Under the pieces are notes generated by a model, which had not been told where the DNA came from, made no database searches, and saw nothing but the letters and a program-made list of their open reading frames with translations. Below, one piece after another: positions 8,038 to 17,500 of a DNA stretch of 64,000 bases (the stretch's first letter is position 1; each line of letters opens with the position of its first letter). A program made the translations under genes and the position numbers. This DNA comes from Steroidobacter gossypii (GTDB lineage Bacteria > Pseudomonadota > Gammaproteobacteria > Steroidobacterales > Steroidobacteraceae), in assembly GCF_016801985.1 (NCBI RefSeq), contig NZ_JAEVLS010000001.1:620001-684000 (forward strand), read 5' to 3'.

Positions 8038-8877
8038 TTAGCGATACTGACGATCGCGCGTCTTCAGCTCGACCTTGGTGCCGAAGTGGTACACCACGCT
8101 GAAGCTGATGGTGCCGATCTCCTGCTCGCGATCGACCACCGAGTAGCCCAGGGCGACGCCAAGCGAGTTGCCCATGAATTCGGGCTGATGTTCGATCTCG
8201 ATGCCGTAGGTGTCCTGCTCGTACATCTCGCCGCCGGAGAGCATCACGCGCACGCTGTCGATCGGATACCAGCTGGCGCTGAAAACGTTCGACTCGATCT
8301 TCGGGCCGTCCTCGAGCTCCGTGGAGGTATGCACCGCGCCAACCGTGAAATCCCACAGATAGGCTTCGGCGGCAAAACGATAGAAGTCGGTGCCGAGTGT
8401 GTCGGTGCCGGTGGAAACAAACACCGAGTCGTCGCCGCAGTCCGACTTCAGCTCGCCCTGGCCGTACGAAGCAGAAATCCTGCCCAACGTCGGGCGCCGT
8501 GCGAATATCGTGGCCGCAGCGTCGTAATTGTTGAAACGACACGAGGGACGCGACGTCCCCTGCGACGTCACATCGAGCAACACGTCGCTGGTGCGAGCCG
8601 TGGTGCGCGAGTAGTTGCCGGACAGCGATGCGCCAAACAAGCTGCCGATTGGCAAGGTGGCCACGCCGGTCAGGCCGAATGTGCCATTCGACGTGCTCTC
8701 CTTGGTGTCGCTGTCGCTGGCACTCAGGCCGAGCGACAGGTTGGTCGACTCCACCGCGCGCCGCTCGGTGTCGCGACCGAGATTCTGCTCCGCCGCCACA
8801 GCGACATTGCCCGCCAGCTGCAACGCCGCCAGCGCACCGATATAAATATATTGCGAGGTCATGATATGGATGCTCAC
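8038..8877 (-). CDS. Probable outer-membrane beta-barrel protein, unknown function
   Basis: This 279-residue exported protein has an N-terminal signal sequence (about residues 10-29, ending NVAVAAEQ). The body alternates polar and hydrophobic residues in short strands separated by Gly/Ser/Asp turns: NLSLGLSASDSD, GSLFGASLSGNYSR, SNVFSASWYPIDSVRVMLSG, SLGVALGYSVVD and ISFSVVYHFG. That is the pattern of a transmembrane beta-barrel. Its ATG overlaps the stop codon of the upstream lipoprotein gene (ATGA), so the two are probably translated together and may act together at the cell surface. No specific family is recognised. Confidence 0.7.
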   Translation of the reverse strand: MSIHIMTSQYIYIGALAALQLAGNVAVAAEQNLGRDTERRAVESTNLSLGLSASDSDTKESTSNGTFGLTGVATLPIGSLFGASLSGNYSRTTARTSDVLLDVTSQGTSRPSCRFNNYDAAATIFARRPTLGRISASYGQGELKSDCGDDSVFVSTGTDTLGTDFYRFAAEAYLWDFTVGAVHTSTELEDGPKIESNVFSASWYPIDSVRVMLSGGEMYEQDTYGIEIEHQPEFMGNSLGVALGYSVVDREQEIGTISFSVVYHFGTKVELKTRDRQYR

Positions 8878-10496
8878 AGAGCAGGCGTGGGCTGCACGAC
8901 GATGCGCGCGCCGCCGGCGACGAACAACGTACCGCCATCGGGCGTGATGGTCATGCGCACGCCGGGACCCGGGTCCCCCGCAAGCGGCGTGGCCGGCCCA
9001 AGCGCGGTGTACGCAGCTTCGTCTCGATCCACACTGATGTCGTAAACCAGGATGCCGCCTGCGGTCGGATCGTAAGCATATGCGCGCGTGCCGTCCGGCT
9101 TGAGCGCGACCGCGACGGTGGTATCCGGCAGCGTGCCGAGCAGTGCGAAAGCGCCGCTGTACACGCGAACGCCATTGATCACGACGCGAGAGAACCGGCG
9201 ATCGACCGCCGGCACTACAGCGTTCTGTCGCAGCGTCGGTGTGATGGTCGCGGTGATCGAATTCGTTGCAGTCTCATACAAGTACACCGGCACGTCGGTG
9301 GTCAGGCTCGGGTCGCCCTGGACTATCACAGCGGCGGTGCGGATGGCGGAGATGACAGGCGTACCGTTGTTCAGCTCGGGGCTGGTGACGATGAGCAGTG
9401 CGTTGCTGGCAGGATCGTAGATATAGGCGGGCGTGGTGCCGCTGGTCGGCAGACTGGTAGTGATGAGCGCGCGATTGTCATTGCCGACCACGATGTTCTT
9501 CAGTGCCGAATTCGCCTCGAGCGACGGCGCCGTGACCGCCGTGCCCAGCGCCAGCGTCACAGGATCGACCGGCACCAGCGTGTTCGCCGTGATACCGAAG
9601 ATCTGCGAACCGTTGGCGGACAGTGCGGCGCCCAGGAAGCCGTTGACCTGAGCCGGTGCGGCCCATGCGCCGTCCTGGAAGGCATAGCGAACCAGCGGAT
9701 TGGAGGGCGCATCCGTCGTCAGCAGTAACGCGCGCCGCTCGGGGTCGTACTCCAGCGATCGAACCGTAGTGGTGCCGGCAAGATGGTCCAGGGTGGTAGC
9801 GGCAAACGCGATCGGGTCCTGCACCAGCAGATTCACCGCCGAAGGAATCTCGCCGTCATGATCGGGCGCGCTCAGACGAATCGTGTACGTACCCGCGGCC
9901 AGCGCCGGATGCGTGGCGAGCAACTCGGTGCCATTGTCGTTCACACGAACCTCGGTGCCCGCGACATCGCCGAAGCTGACCGCGTTCACGTTGAAGTTCC
10001 GGAAACCGAAGCCGCGAATCAGCACCTGATCCGAGACGCCGGCGGTGGCCACGTATGGCGTCACTCGCTCGAGGACGGGCGAGATCTGGTAATCGATCGA
10101 AACACTCTCGGTGCTGCCCGCCGACATCCGCGTGCAAGTGGCGTCGGCACAGGTGTAGCCCGTCACCGCGACCGCGCCGGTGAATTTGCCGGGCCCGATG
10201 GTGTTCGCGGCCGTCGGCGTCACGGTGATCTCGGCGGTCCGGCCGTTCAGCACCGAGGTGGCCGACGCGATGGCGTTGCCACTGTGCACGACGGCGACGT
10301 GCGCGATGTCCTCACCGAAGCTGGCAGTAAAGCTCTGCGGAGCCACCGTGGCGCTCGGACTCGAGGCGCGGAACACAATCGCATTGGTGGAGATTTGGGT
10401 CTCGGCGGCGCCGTCGCCCCCGCCGCTGCCGCATCCGGCCAGCAATCCGATCAATACCAAGCCTGCTACGCCGCGGGCGCCGGGTAGATACTGCAC
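8874..10496 (-). CDS. Lipoprotein with IPT/TIG-like and beta-propeller-like domains
   Basis: The product is 540 residues from the GTG at 10496. That codon sits six bases after GGGAG; the TTG at 10508 would overlap this site and is rejected. A lipoprotein signal peptide ends in the lipobox LLAGC with Cys22, followed by a Gly/Ser linker. An Ig-like part (about 35-135) precedes an IPT/TIG-like segment (PVLERVTPYVATAGVSDQVL, GTYTIRLSAPD, about 140-225). The rest (about 230-535) has repeated propeller-like strands such as VRSLEYDPERRALLLTTD, GAALSANGSQIFGIT and TIALKPDGTRAYAYDPTAGG-type blades. It likely works at the outer membrane with the coupled downstream beta-barrel protein. The ligand is unknown. 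Confidence 0.8.
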   Translation of the reverse strand: MQYLPGARGVAGLVLIGLLAGCGSGGGDGAAETQISTNAIVFRASSPSATVAPQSFTASFGEDIAHVAVVHSGNAIASATSVLNGRTAEITVTPTAANTIGPGKFTGAVAVTGYTCADATCTRMSAGSTESVSIDYQISPVLERVTPYVATAGVSDQVLIRGFGFRNFNVNAVSFGDVAGTEVRVNDNGTELLATHPALAAGTYTIRLSAPDHDGEIPSAVNLLVQDPIAFAATTLDHLAGTTTVRSLEYDPERRALLLTTDAPSNPLVRYAFQDGAWAAPAQVNGFLGAALSANGSQIFGITANTLVPVDPVTLALGTAVTAPSLEANSALKNIVVGNDNRALITTSLPTSGTTPAYIYDPASNALLIVTSPELNNGTPVISAIRTAAVIVQGDPSLTTDVPVYLYETATNSITATITPTLRQNAVVPAVDRRFSRVVINGVRVYSGAFALLGTLPDTTVAVALKPDGTRAYAYDPTAGGILVYDISVDRDEAAYTALGPATPLAGDPGPGVRMTITPDGGTLFVAGGARIVVQPTPAL

Positions 10497-10515
10497 TTTT
10501 TCTCCCAAATAAGGC

Positions 10516-10546
10516 GCATCGCGCGCTCCGGAGGAACGCGCGATGC
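10516..10546 (-). terminator. Hairpin downstream of the MHS transporter gene
   Basis: A perfect ten-base stem, GCATCGCGCG (10516-10525) with CGCGCGATGC (10537-10546), has an 11-base loop that contains CTCCGGAG. Read on the minus strand it lies 44 bases after the transporter stop and just before the ribosome binding site of the lipoprotein gene. It could terminate or attenuate read-through. The following bases are only moderately T-rich. Confidence 0.55.
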
Positions 10547-10589
10547 TACCCGATCAAGCTGAATACGGGATGTATGTGCAGCTATTGTG

Positions 10590-12263
10590 TCACAAGCCCT
10601 TATCCTTGGTCTCCCTCAGGAACAGCGTGCCGATGACGGCGGTCATGACCGCCACCACGATGGGGTACCACAGGCCGTTATAGATGTCGCCGGTTGCCGC
10701 CACGATGGCGAACGAGGTCACCGGCAGAAAGCCGCCGAACCAGCCGTTGCCGATGTGATAAGGCAGCGACATGGAGGTATAGCGGATACGGGTCGGGAAC
10801 AGCTCCACCAGCCAGGCGGCGATCGGGCCGTACACCATGGTCACCAGGATGACCAGGTAGGTGCACAGGGCGATCACCATCGTGTAATTCACCTCGTCCA
10901 TGTTGGCTTTGGCCGGATAGCCCGCCTGGTTCAAGGCGCCCTTCAGCTGCGCGGTGAAGCTGTCGCTGGCGGTCTTGAACTCGGCCTTGCCGAGCGTGTC
11001 GCCCGCGAATGAATCGAGTATCACCGCGCTTTCGCCGGTGCCGATGCGAACCTGCGCGACTGTGCCGGGCGGCGCCGCTTCGTTCTCATACGGCACGCCG
11101 GTCCTGGCGAGCGCGGATTTCACCACGTCGCAAGATTTGGTGAAGGCCTTGCGTCCGACGGGATCGAACTGGAACGAGCAATCCGCCGGATCGGCGATCA
11201 CCGTCACCGGCGCGTTGGACACGGCGCGCTCCAGCGCCGGATTGGCGAAGTGCGTGAGTCCCTGGAACACCGGGAAGTAAGTCAGCGCCGCCAGTACGCA
11301 GCCCGCCATGATGATGGACTTGCGACCGATGCGATCGGACAGCGCGCCGAACACCACGAAGAACGGCGTGCCGATCACCAGCGCCGCGGCGATGATCAGA
11401 TTGGCCGCCTTGGCGTCGACCTGCAGGATCTTCTCCAGGAAGAACAGCGCATAGAACTGGCCGCCGTACCACACCACCGCCTGGCCGGCGGTGGCGCCGA
11501 ACAAGGCCAGCAGCACGATCTTCAGATTCGACCAGTTGCCGAACGCCTCGGTGAGCGGCGCGGTGGACAGCTTGCCTTCCTTCTTGATCTCCATGAACGC
11601 CGGCGACTCCTGCAGCTGCAGCCGGATGTACACGGAAATGCCGAGCAGCACGATCGACAGCAGGAACGGAATGCGCCAGCCCCAGGTCTCGAACTCGTCG
11701 CCCAAGGCGACGCGACACAGCAGGATGACCAGCAGCGAAAGAAACAAACCCAAGGTCGCGGTGGTTTGGATCCAGCTGGTGTACAGACCGCGCTTGCCAT
11801 TGGGCGCGTGCTCGGCGACATAGGTGGCGGCGCCGCCGTACTCGCCACCGAGCGCCAGGCCTTGCAACAGGCGCAGCACGATGAGAATGATGGGCGCGGC
11901 CACGCCGATGGCCGCGTAGTTCGGCAGCAAGCCGACGATGGCGGTCGAGGCGCCCATGATCACGATGGTGATCAGGAAGGTGTGCTTGCGACCGATCAGA
12001 TCGCCCAGCCGGCCGAACACCAGCGCGCCGAACGGCCGCACGAAAAAGCCGGCGGCGAACGCCATCAGCGCGAAAATGAAACCGGTGGTCTCGTTGACTC
12101 CGGAGAAGAACTGTTTGGAGATGATGGCCGACAGCGAGCCATACAAATAGAAGTCGTACCATTCGAACACGGTGCCGAGCGAGGATGCGAAGATCACTCG
12201 CCGATGCGAGCGGTCGATACCGCCGGTGCTGGCGCCCGACAGCGCCTGTGGTGTGCTGGCCAT
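10590..12263 (-). CDS. MHS-type MFS transporter (proline/betaine/organic-acid permease family)
   Basis: This inner-membrane H+ symporter of the metabolite:H+ symporter family has 557 residues. Family marks are ASSLGTVFEWYDFYLYG in helix 1, FFVRPFGALVFGRLGDLIGR (the MFS loop 2-3 motif), RLLQGLALGGEYGGAATYVAE in helix 4, and FGALSDRIGRK in loop 8-9. It carries an extra domain of about 120 mostly polar residues (about 338-458, with Cys362 and Cys378) before the last helices, absent from ProP-sized members (about 430-500). The start at 12263 has AGGGGAA upstream; the longer frame to 12557 overlaps the channel gene and is rejected. It lies 26 bases downstream of the DcaP-type channel gene, so the two probably form an uptake operon. 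Confidence 0.9.
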   Translation of the reverse strand: MASTPQALSGASTGGIDRSHRRVIFASSLGTVFEWYDFYLYGSLSAIISKQFFSGVNETTGFIFALMAFAAGFFVRPFGALVFGRLGDLIGRKHTFLITIVIMGASTAIVGLLPNYAAIGVAAPIILIVLRLLQGLALGGEYGGAATYVAEHAPNGKRGLYTSWIQTTATLGLFLSLLVILLCRVALGDEFETWGWRIPFLLSIVLLGISVYIRLQLQESPAFMEIKKEGKLSTAPLTEAFGNWSNLKIVLLALFGATAGQAVVWYGGQFYALFFLEKILQVDAKAANLIIAAALVIGTPFFVVFGALSDRIGRKSIIMAGCVLAALTYFPVFQGLTHFANPALERAVSNAPVTVIADPADCSFQFDPVGRKAFTKSCDVVKSALARTGVPYENEAAPPGTVAQVRIGTGESAVILDSFAGDTLGKAEFKTASDSFTAQLKGALNQAGYPAKANMDEVNYTMVIALCTYLVILVTMVYGPIAAWLVELFPTRIRYTSMSLPYHIGNGWFGGFLPVTSFAIVAATGDIYNGLWYPIVVAVMTAVIGTLFLRETKDKGL

Positions 12264-12289
12264 AAGGTTCCCCTGCAAACGATACCTTC

Positions 12290-13627
12290 TCAGAATGAAT
12301 ATCTCGCAACCGCGTGCACGCGCCGCATCGAGCCACTCGCACCGCTTTCGATTTCCCGTTCGGCGTGGCGGAACTCGATGCCGACGTCGAGCCTGGTCAC
12401 GGGCGAATAGAACGTGTTGACGGCCCACGACCAGCTCGACTTGTTGACGTTGGCGCCGCTCAGGAGCACATCGTTGTCGTAGGCCGAGCTGGACAGCATC
12501 AAGGTGCTGCGCAGCCGCTCGTTCCACACCTGGCGCCACGCCGCGAACGCCGCCCATCCGGAAATCGCTTCTAGCTCGCCGCTCGCCGTGAGCACGGCGT
12601 CGTTGTTGAAATTGACGCCGAGATAGCGGCCGATGCCTTCGCCGCCGGCGATCGAGAAGCGCAGATCGTGCGGACCGAAGTTGAACTTACCAGTCAGCGA
12701 CAGCGCCGCGCCTTCGGTGGTGTCGTCGATCGCTGTAGCGCCGGTGGTCTCGTATTTCAACTGACGCAACAGCGCCGCCGCGCGCACATAACCGCTGCCC
12801 AGCTTCCAAGTGTAGGCTGCCGTCAGGTCCGGGATATTGTTGTCATCCGAAGCGATGCGTGTGCCGCCGCCGAAGGGTGTGATCGTGGTCTCGGGATTTT
12901 CCGCCGAGAACGACCAATTGCCCAACGTATAACGAACCATCGGCTCGCGCACGAACACCGTGCCGTCGGTGGGGCCGATGTAATCGGCCGTCTCCGGCAG
13001 CGCGCCCGCGTCCATGAAATTGCTCCAGGTCTGGCCGACCAGCCAGTTGCGATATTGCACGTAGGCGTGTCGGAGCAGCACGCCGTAAGTGTTGGTGGCG
13101 CGCTCGTCGCCGAGCGCCGAGCCGTACAAATCCACTTCGAAACGCGACGACAACAACCCGCCGCCGGCCAGATCCGTGTCGGTGCCGAAGATGAAACGCG
13201 ATTGTTTGACGTGCGAATCGAAGTCCGCGCCTTCGCCGACGCCGCCCACCGGGATGGTCGAGGGCAGGTAGAAGTCGCGGCCGATGCTGCCGTCGGCGAT
13301 TTCGCCGTCGTCGTAATCCGACCACAAACCGTCGAGCTTGATGAAACCGCTATACAGGAAACGCGTTCCCGCGGTGGCGTTCACCATGATGGGCCTGGGT
13401 TGGAAGTTGGGCAGATCGGCGGGCTTGGCCGCGCTGGCCGCGGCGGGCGCGCCCGACACCTTTTGTCTCAGCTCTTGCAGTTGTCGCTCCAGTTCTTCTA
13501 TTCGGGCCTCCAGCGCGCGCTGCTGCCGATCCGCAGCCTCCGATGGAGACTGAGCTCGCGCAGTCAGCGGCGGCGCAGCCATGCTGACGATCGCCGAGGC
13601 GATCAGAACCTTCCGTAGCTCGATCAT
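12290..13627 (-). CDS. DcaP-like trimeric outer-membrane channel
   Basis: This 445-residue outer-membrane protein resembles Acinetobacter DcaP, a dicarboxylate-type diffusion channel. It has a signal peptide (about 1-27, ending ARAQS), then a short coiled coil (ADRQQRALEARIEELERQLQ and onward) that may guide trimer assembly. The barrel starts at FLYSGFIKLDGLWSDYDDG; FLPSTIPVGG-type loops, SRFIFGTDTDL and GQTWSNFMDAGALPETADY are typical of the family. The last residue is Phe (VHAVARYSF), the usual BAM signal. The start at 13627 follows a G-rich ribosome binding site. It is the first gene of a likely operon with the MHS permease and is divergent from the response regulator gene. Confidence 0.87.
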   Translation of the reverse strand: MIELRKVLIASAIVSMAAPPLTARAQSPSEAADRQQRALEARIEELERQLQELRQKVSGAPAAASAAKPADLPNFQPRPIMVNATAGTRFLYSGFIKLDGLWSDYDDGEIADGSIGRDFYLPSTIPVGGVGEGADFDSHVKQSRFIFGTDTDLAGGGLLSSRFEVDLYGSALGDERATNTYGVLLRHAYVQYRNWLVGQTWSNFMDAGALPETADYIGPTDGTVFVREPMVRYTLGNWSFSAENPETTITPFGGGTRIASDDNNIPDLTAAYTWKLGSGYVRAAALLRQLKYETTGATAIDDTTEGAALSLTGKFNFGPHDLRFSIAGGEGIGRYLGVNFNNDAVLTASGELEAISGWAAFAAWRQVWNERLRSTLMLSSSAYDNDVLLSGANVNKSSWSWAVNTFYSPVTRLDVGIEFRHAEREIESGASGSMRRVHAVARYSF

Positions 13628-13691
13628 TGTCCATCCCCCGATGACAAGTCGGCGCGAGTCTGCGCGCGCGGCTTGCGGACCGGCCATTCAT

Positions 13692-13734
13692 CTTTGGTCG
13701 AAGCGAGGCGCGCCGCTATTCGACCAAAGTCGAA
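13692..13734. promoter_or_regulatory. Nested inverted repeats in the divergent promoter region (candidate operator)
   Basis: A perfect 11-base inverted repeat, CTTTGGTCGAA (13692-13702) with TTCGACCAAAG (13719-13729), has a 16-base spacer. Its right arm overlaps a second palindrome, TTCGAC-N4-GTCGAA (13719-13734). It lies in the 177-base gap between the divergent channel and response-regulator genes, a natural place for a shared operator. The bound protein is unknown; the adjacent LuxR-type regulator is the obvious candidate. Confidence 0.6.
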
Positions 13735-13849
13735 TACTGGCGCGCGGTCCGCATCGTCAAGCTCGCGGGTAGTCGAGGCGTGACGTGTTCTTGGTCCCGG
13801 GCAAATGGAGTTGCCGCAAGTGACTCAAGCATGGAGTATTGCGCGCTCA

Positions 13850-14521
13850 ATGAAGCGCGCCGTCCTGATTGCCGACGATCATCCTCTGTTTCGTGATGCC
13901 TTGAAGCTCGCGGTGGCGCAAGCCGTGCCGGGTGCGCAGATCGTCGAGGCGGACACCGTCCATTCGCTGTTCGCGGCGCTCGACGCTCATCCCGATCCCG
14001 AGCTGTTGCTGCTTGACTTGAACATGCCCGGCGCGCACGGCTTCAACGCGCTGGTGCAGGCACGAGCGAATTTTCCTACCGTGCCCATCGTGGTGATTTC
14101 CGCCCGCGAGGACCGAAGCATCATGCATCGCGCTCTCGGTCATGGCGCGGCTGCCTTCGTCCCCAAATCGGCTTCGATCGATCTCATCGTGGCGGCGCTG
14201 CGCGCCGTGCTTGGCGGCGATACATGGCTGCCCGCCTCGGCCTCTGCCGGTGGCTTGGATCCGAGTCCGCTCGATCAGCAGGAGCTCGACGCGACGGCGC
14301 GTCTGGCGACTTTGACGCCGCAACAATTTCGCGTGCTGTCGATGCTGTCGGCGGGCCTGCTGAACAAACAGATCGCGGCCGAGCTCAACGTCTCGGAGGC
14401 CACAGTCAAAGCCCACGTCAGCGCACTCATGCAAAAGCTGGGCGTAAGTAATCGGACGCAGGCGGTGTTGCTGGCGCAGCGGTTGTCGCTCGATCAAGGA
14501 TCCGGCGATAGCACGAGCTAA
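13850..14521 (+). CDS. LuxR/NarL-type response regulator (ErdR/CrbR-like)
   Basis: This is a two-component DNA-binding response regulator. Receiver domain about 4-120: acidic pair Asp9-Asp10, phosphoacceptor Asp56 in LLLLDLNMPG, Ser84 in the ISA position and Lys106 in FVPKSAS. C-terminal helix-turn-helix about 150-205 (LTPQQFRVLSMLSAGLLNKQ, then LNVSEATVKAHVSALMQKLG). The start MKRAVLIADD at 13850 fits receiver alignment; an earlier in-frame ATG at 13805 adds 15 residues. Its last codons overlap the end of the convergent hybrid kinase gene by four bases. This pairing of a LuxR regulator with an SSF-type hybrid kinase matches CrbS/CrbR and MxtR/ErdR, which control acetyl-CoA synthetase and growth on acetate or alcohols. 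Confidence 0.88.
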   Translation: MKRAVLIADDHPLFRDALKLAVAQAVPGAQIVEADTVHSLFAALDAHPDPELLLLDLNMPGAHGFNALVQARANFPTVPIVVISAREDRSIMHRALGHGAAAFVPKSASIDLIVAALRAVLGGDTWLPASASAGGLDPSPLDQQELDATARLATLTPQQFRVLSMLSAGLLNKQIAAELNVSEATVKAHVSALMQKLGVSNRTQAVLLAQRLSLDQGSGDSTS

Positions 14522-17500
14522 CCGGTGCGCTCGCCCAATGCGGATTCTTCAAGCTTTGGACGCGCCAGAGCTACGAGCAACGCACGCAGCGCTGCTGGGC
14601 GCAGCGGCTTGCGCAGGACTTGAAAGCCCAGCTCGTTCGCACGTTGAGCCAGCGCTGCCGTGCCGTCCGCGGTCACCAACGCCCCAGCACGCAACCGATT
14701 CGGTTCGCGCGGCACCAGTTCGTCGAGCACATCCAGACCCATCGGCTCACCGCCGAGATGGTAATCGGCAAGCACCAGATCGGGGGGCTGCGTCTGCAAC
14801 ATCTGCCGCGCCTCGATCGCGGTCGCGACACAGAAGACTTCGATGCCCCAGCGAGTCAGCAGCTCGCGCATGGCGTCGAGAATGTTTGGATCGTCCTCCA
14901 CGCACAGCACTTTCAACCCGCGCAGCCCCGAGATATTGCCGACCGACGCAGTCGCGATCACCGGCTGACGCACGATGCCAGAACCCCGCGGCACTGTGAC
15001 ACCGAAGGCGCTTCCTCGACCTTGCACTGAACGCACCGTGAGATGTGTTTGCAATATGTTCGCGATCCGGTCGCAGATCGACAATCCAAGGCCCAAGCCG
15101 CGCTCACCCCAGGGCGATTGCTGATCGAGCCGCCGAAACTCCTCGAAGATCACGCTCTGACTCTCGGGGGCAATGCCAGGCCCGGTGTCCAGGACCTGCA
15201 GTTCGATTCGATCACCGGCGCGACGGCGCACCCCTACCACCACTCGCCCGCTGTGCGTGTAACGCAAAGCGTTGCCGATCAGGTTCTGCAGCACTCGCCG
15301 TAACATTCTCTGATCGGTGTAGACCTGCGCCCGCGTCGCATGCACACGCAGCTCCAGGTTGCGCTGTACAGCCACCGGCGCGAACTGTTCCTTCAACGAT
15401 TCCAGCAGTGCGCCCGCCGAGAAGTTGGCGGGTTCGGGGCGGATCGCACCCGAGTCGAGCCGCGAGATGTCGAGCAATCCGTCGAGCAGCTCCTCGGCGG
15501 CGTGCAACGAGTTCTCGACCCGATCCGCCAACTGCTCGATCTGCGGGTTTTGCAGCTGGCCCGCCTGTCCACGCAACGCCGCGTTGAACAGGCGCGCGGC
15601 GTTCAACGGCTGCAACAAATCATGACTCGCGGCAGCGAGGAAACGTGTCTTGCCCAGGTTTGCTTTTTCAGCCGCCGCAGTGGCTTCGGCCAGCTGGCGC
15701 GTTCGTTCCGCCACCCGCTGCTCCAGGGTTTCGTTGATCTCGCGCAGCTCGTCCTCGACATGTTTATAAGTTGTGACATCGTTGAACGTGCTGACATAAC
15801 CGCCGTCCGGCAAAGGTTGCCCCCGCACTTCGATCACTCGCCCGTCGCTACGCCGCCGTTCGGACAAATGCGCCGAGCCGGCGCGCATGTGCGCCAGCCG
15901 CTTTGCTACGTGCGCCTCCGCGTCGCCCGAGCCATACCAGCCGCGCGCGGCGTTGTATCTCATCAGGTCGGCGATGGGTCGACCGGCACGCATCAGCTCC
16001 GGCGGATAGTCCAGCAGTTCGACATAGCGACGATTCCACGCCACCAATCTCATATCCGCATCGACCACGCTGATTCCCTGCGGCATGTTCTCCATCATGG
16101 CTTCCAGCAGCTCACGATTGAAACGCAGCTTCTGCGAGGCCTCGTCGAACAACGTCACCACTTCGCTGAACTGCAGACCGGCGCCGCGTAGCGCGCTGGT
16201 CAGTACCATGCGCCCGGAAGCCGCACCGAGCGCGCCGGCGAGCTCGCGCTCCAGCCCTTGTAACAAGCCCACATCGGCGCGCTGAGTCGGCGAATACTCG
16301 CGGCCTTGCTCCTGTGAATATTGTTTGAACCACGCTTGCGCCGCGCTCGATCCGAGCAGGCGTGCAGCCAGCAATTGCAAGTCGGCGACGGTGGCCGAAC
16401 CCGGCAACAACTTGGCGCGTCGTGCATCGGCGCCGGCAATGCGCGGCGCCAGTTGCAATCGCTCACCGATCGCGGGTGGCGAATACAAAGACACGCCGAC
16501 CAGCGAGGCAATGTTCACGAGCAGCGACCAGAACACCCCGTGGGTGAGCGGATCCGGCCCTGCGAAGCCGAGCAGCGAATGCGGCGCGAACAAGCCGATG
16601 CCGAAGGGCCCTTGAGTGACCCACGCTGGCATCGGTCCGCCCGCGCTCACCAAAGTCGGCAGCAACAGCGTGTAGATCCAGATCAGAAATCCACCGCACA
16701 AGCCGGTGAGCACGCCGATGCGACTGGCGCCGGACCAATACACCGCACTGACCACTGCCGGAGCGAACTGCGCCACCGCTGCAAAGGCCAGCAAACCGAT
16801 GGACGCGAGACTCGAGCCGTTCGGCACGACTCGAAAGAAACCGAAGGCCACCAGCAGGATCGCCAGAATGGCCGCTCGCCTGATCCACAGAATGCCGCCG
16901 GCGGCCAGGCTGGGAGCGCCGAGCGCCGGCGTTCGCCAGCGCAACAGCGCAGGCAGCACCAGGTCGTTACTCACCATCGTCGCCAACGCCACAGTGGCCA
17001 CGATCACCATGCCCGTCGCGGCGGAAAAGCCGCCGAGATAAGCGAGCAGCGCCAGCCAGTCCTGACCCGCGCTGAGCGGCAACCAAAGCACGAAGGAGTC
17101 GGGCGACACGGAACCGCTCGCGGCGCCGGCTGCAATTGCGGCAGCAGCGATGGGCACGACCACCACGCTGATGACCATCAGGTACATCGTGAACCACCAG
17201 CGAGCATGCCGCGCGTCGTCTACTTCGGCGCATTCCACTACGCCGACCTGGAACTGCCGCGGCAAACAGAAGATCGCCGTTAGCGACAGCAATGTTTGGG
17301 TGACGAATGAAATGGAATGATCAACGCCGGCCGGCATTCTGCGGGCCGTCTCGATCACGGGCCCGATGCCACCGAGCTGCGTCAGCGCGAATACGGCGAC
17401 GAACACCAACGCGATCAGCTTCACCAGCGATTCGGCAGCAACCGCGAGCACCATGCCGGGATGATGTTCGGTCGCGTCCACTTGCCGCGCACCGAACAGA

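Noticed and set aside
12264-12557. Longer start for the MHS transporter, giving 655 residues
   Set aside because: The extension overlaps the 3' end of the DcaP-like gene and has no family similarity; AGGGGAA supports the ATG at 12263.
16321-17283. 320-residue plus-strand ORF, Gln/Arg/His-rich
   Set aside because: It is antisense to the SSF domain of the hybrid kinase. The skewed residue composition is typical of shadow frames in GC-rich DNA.
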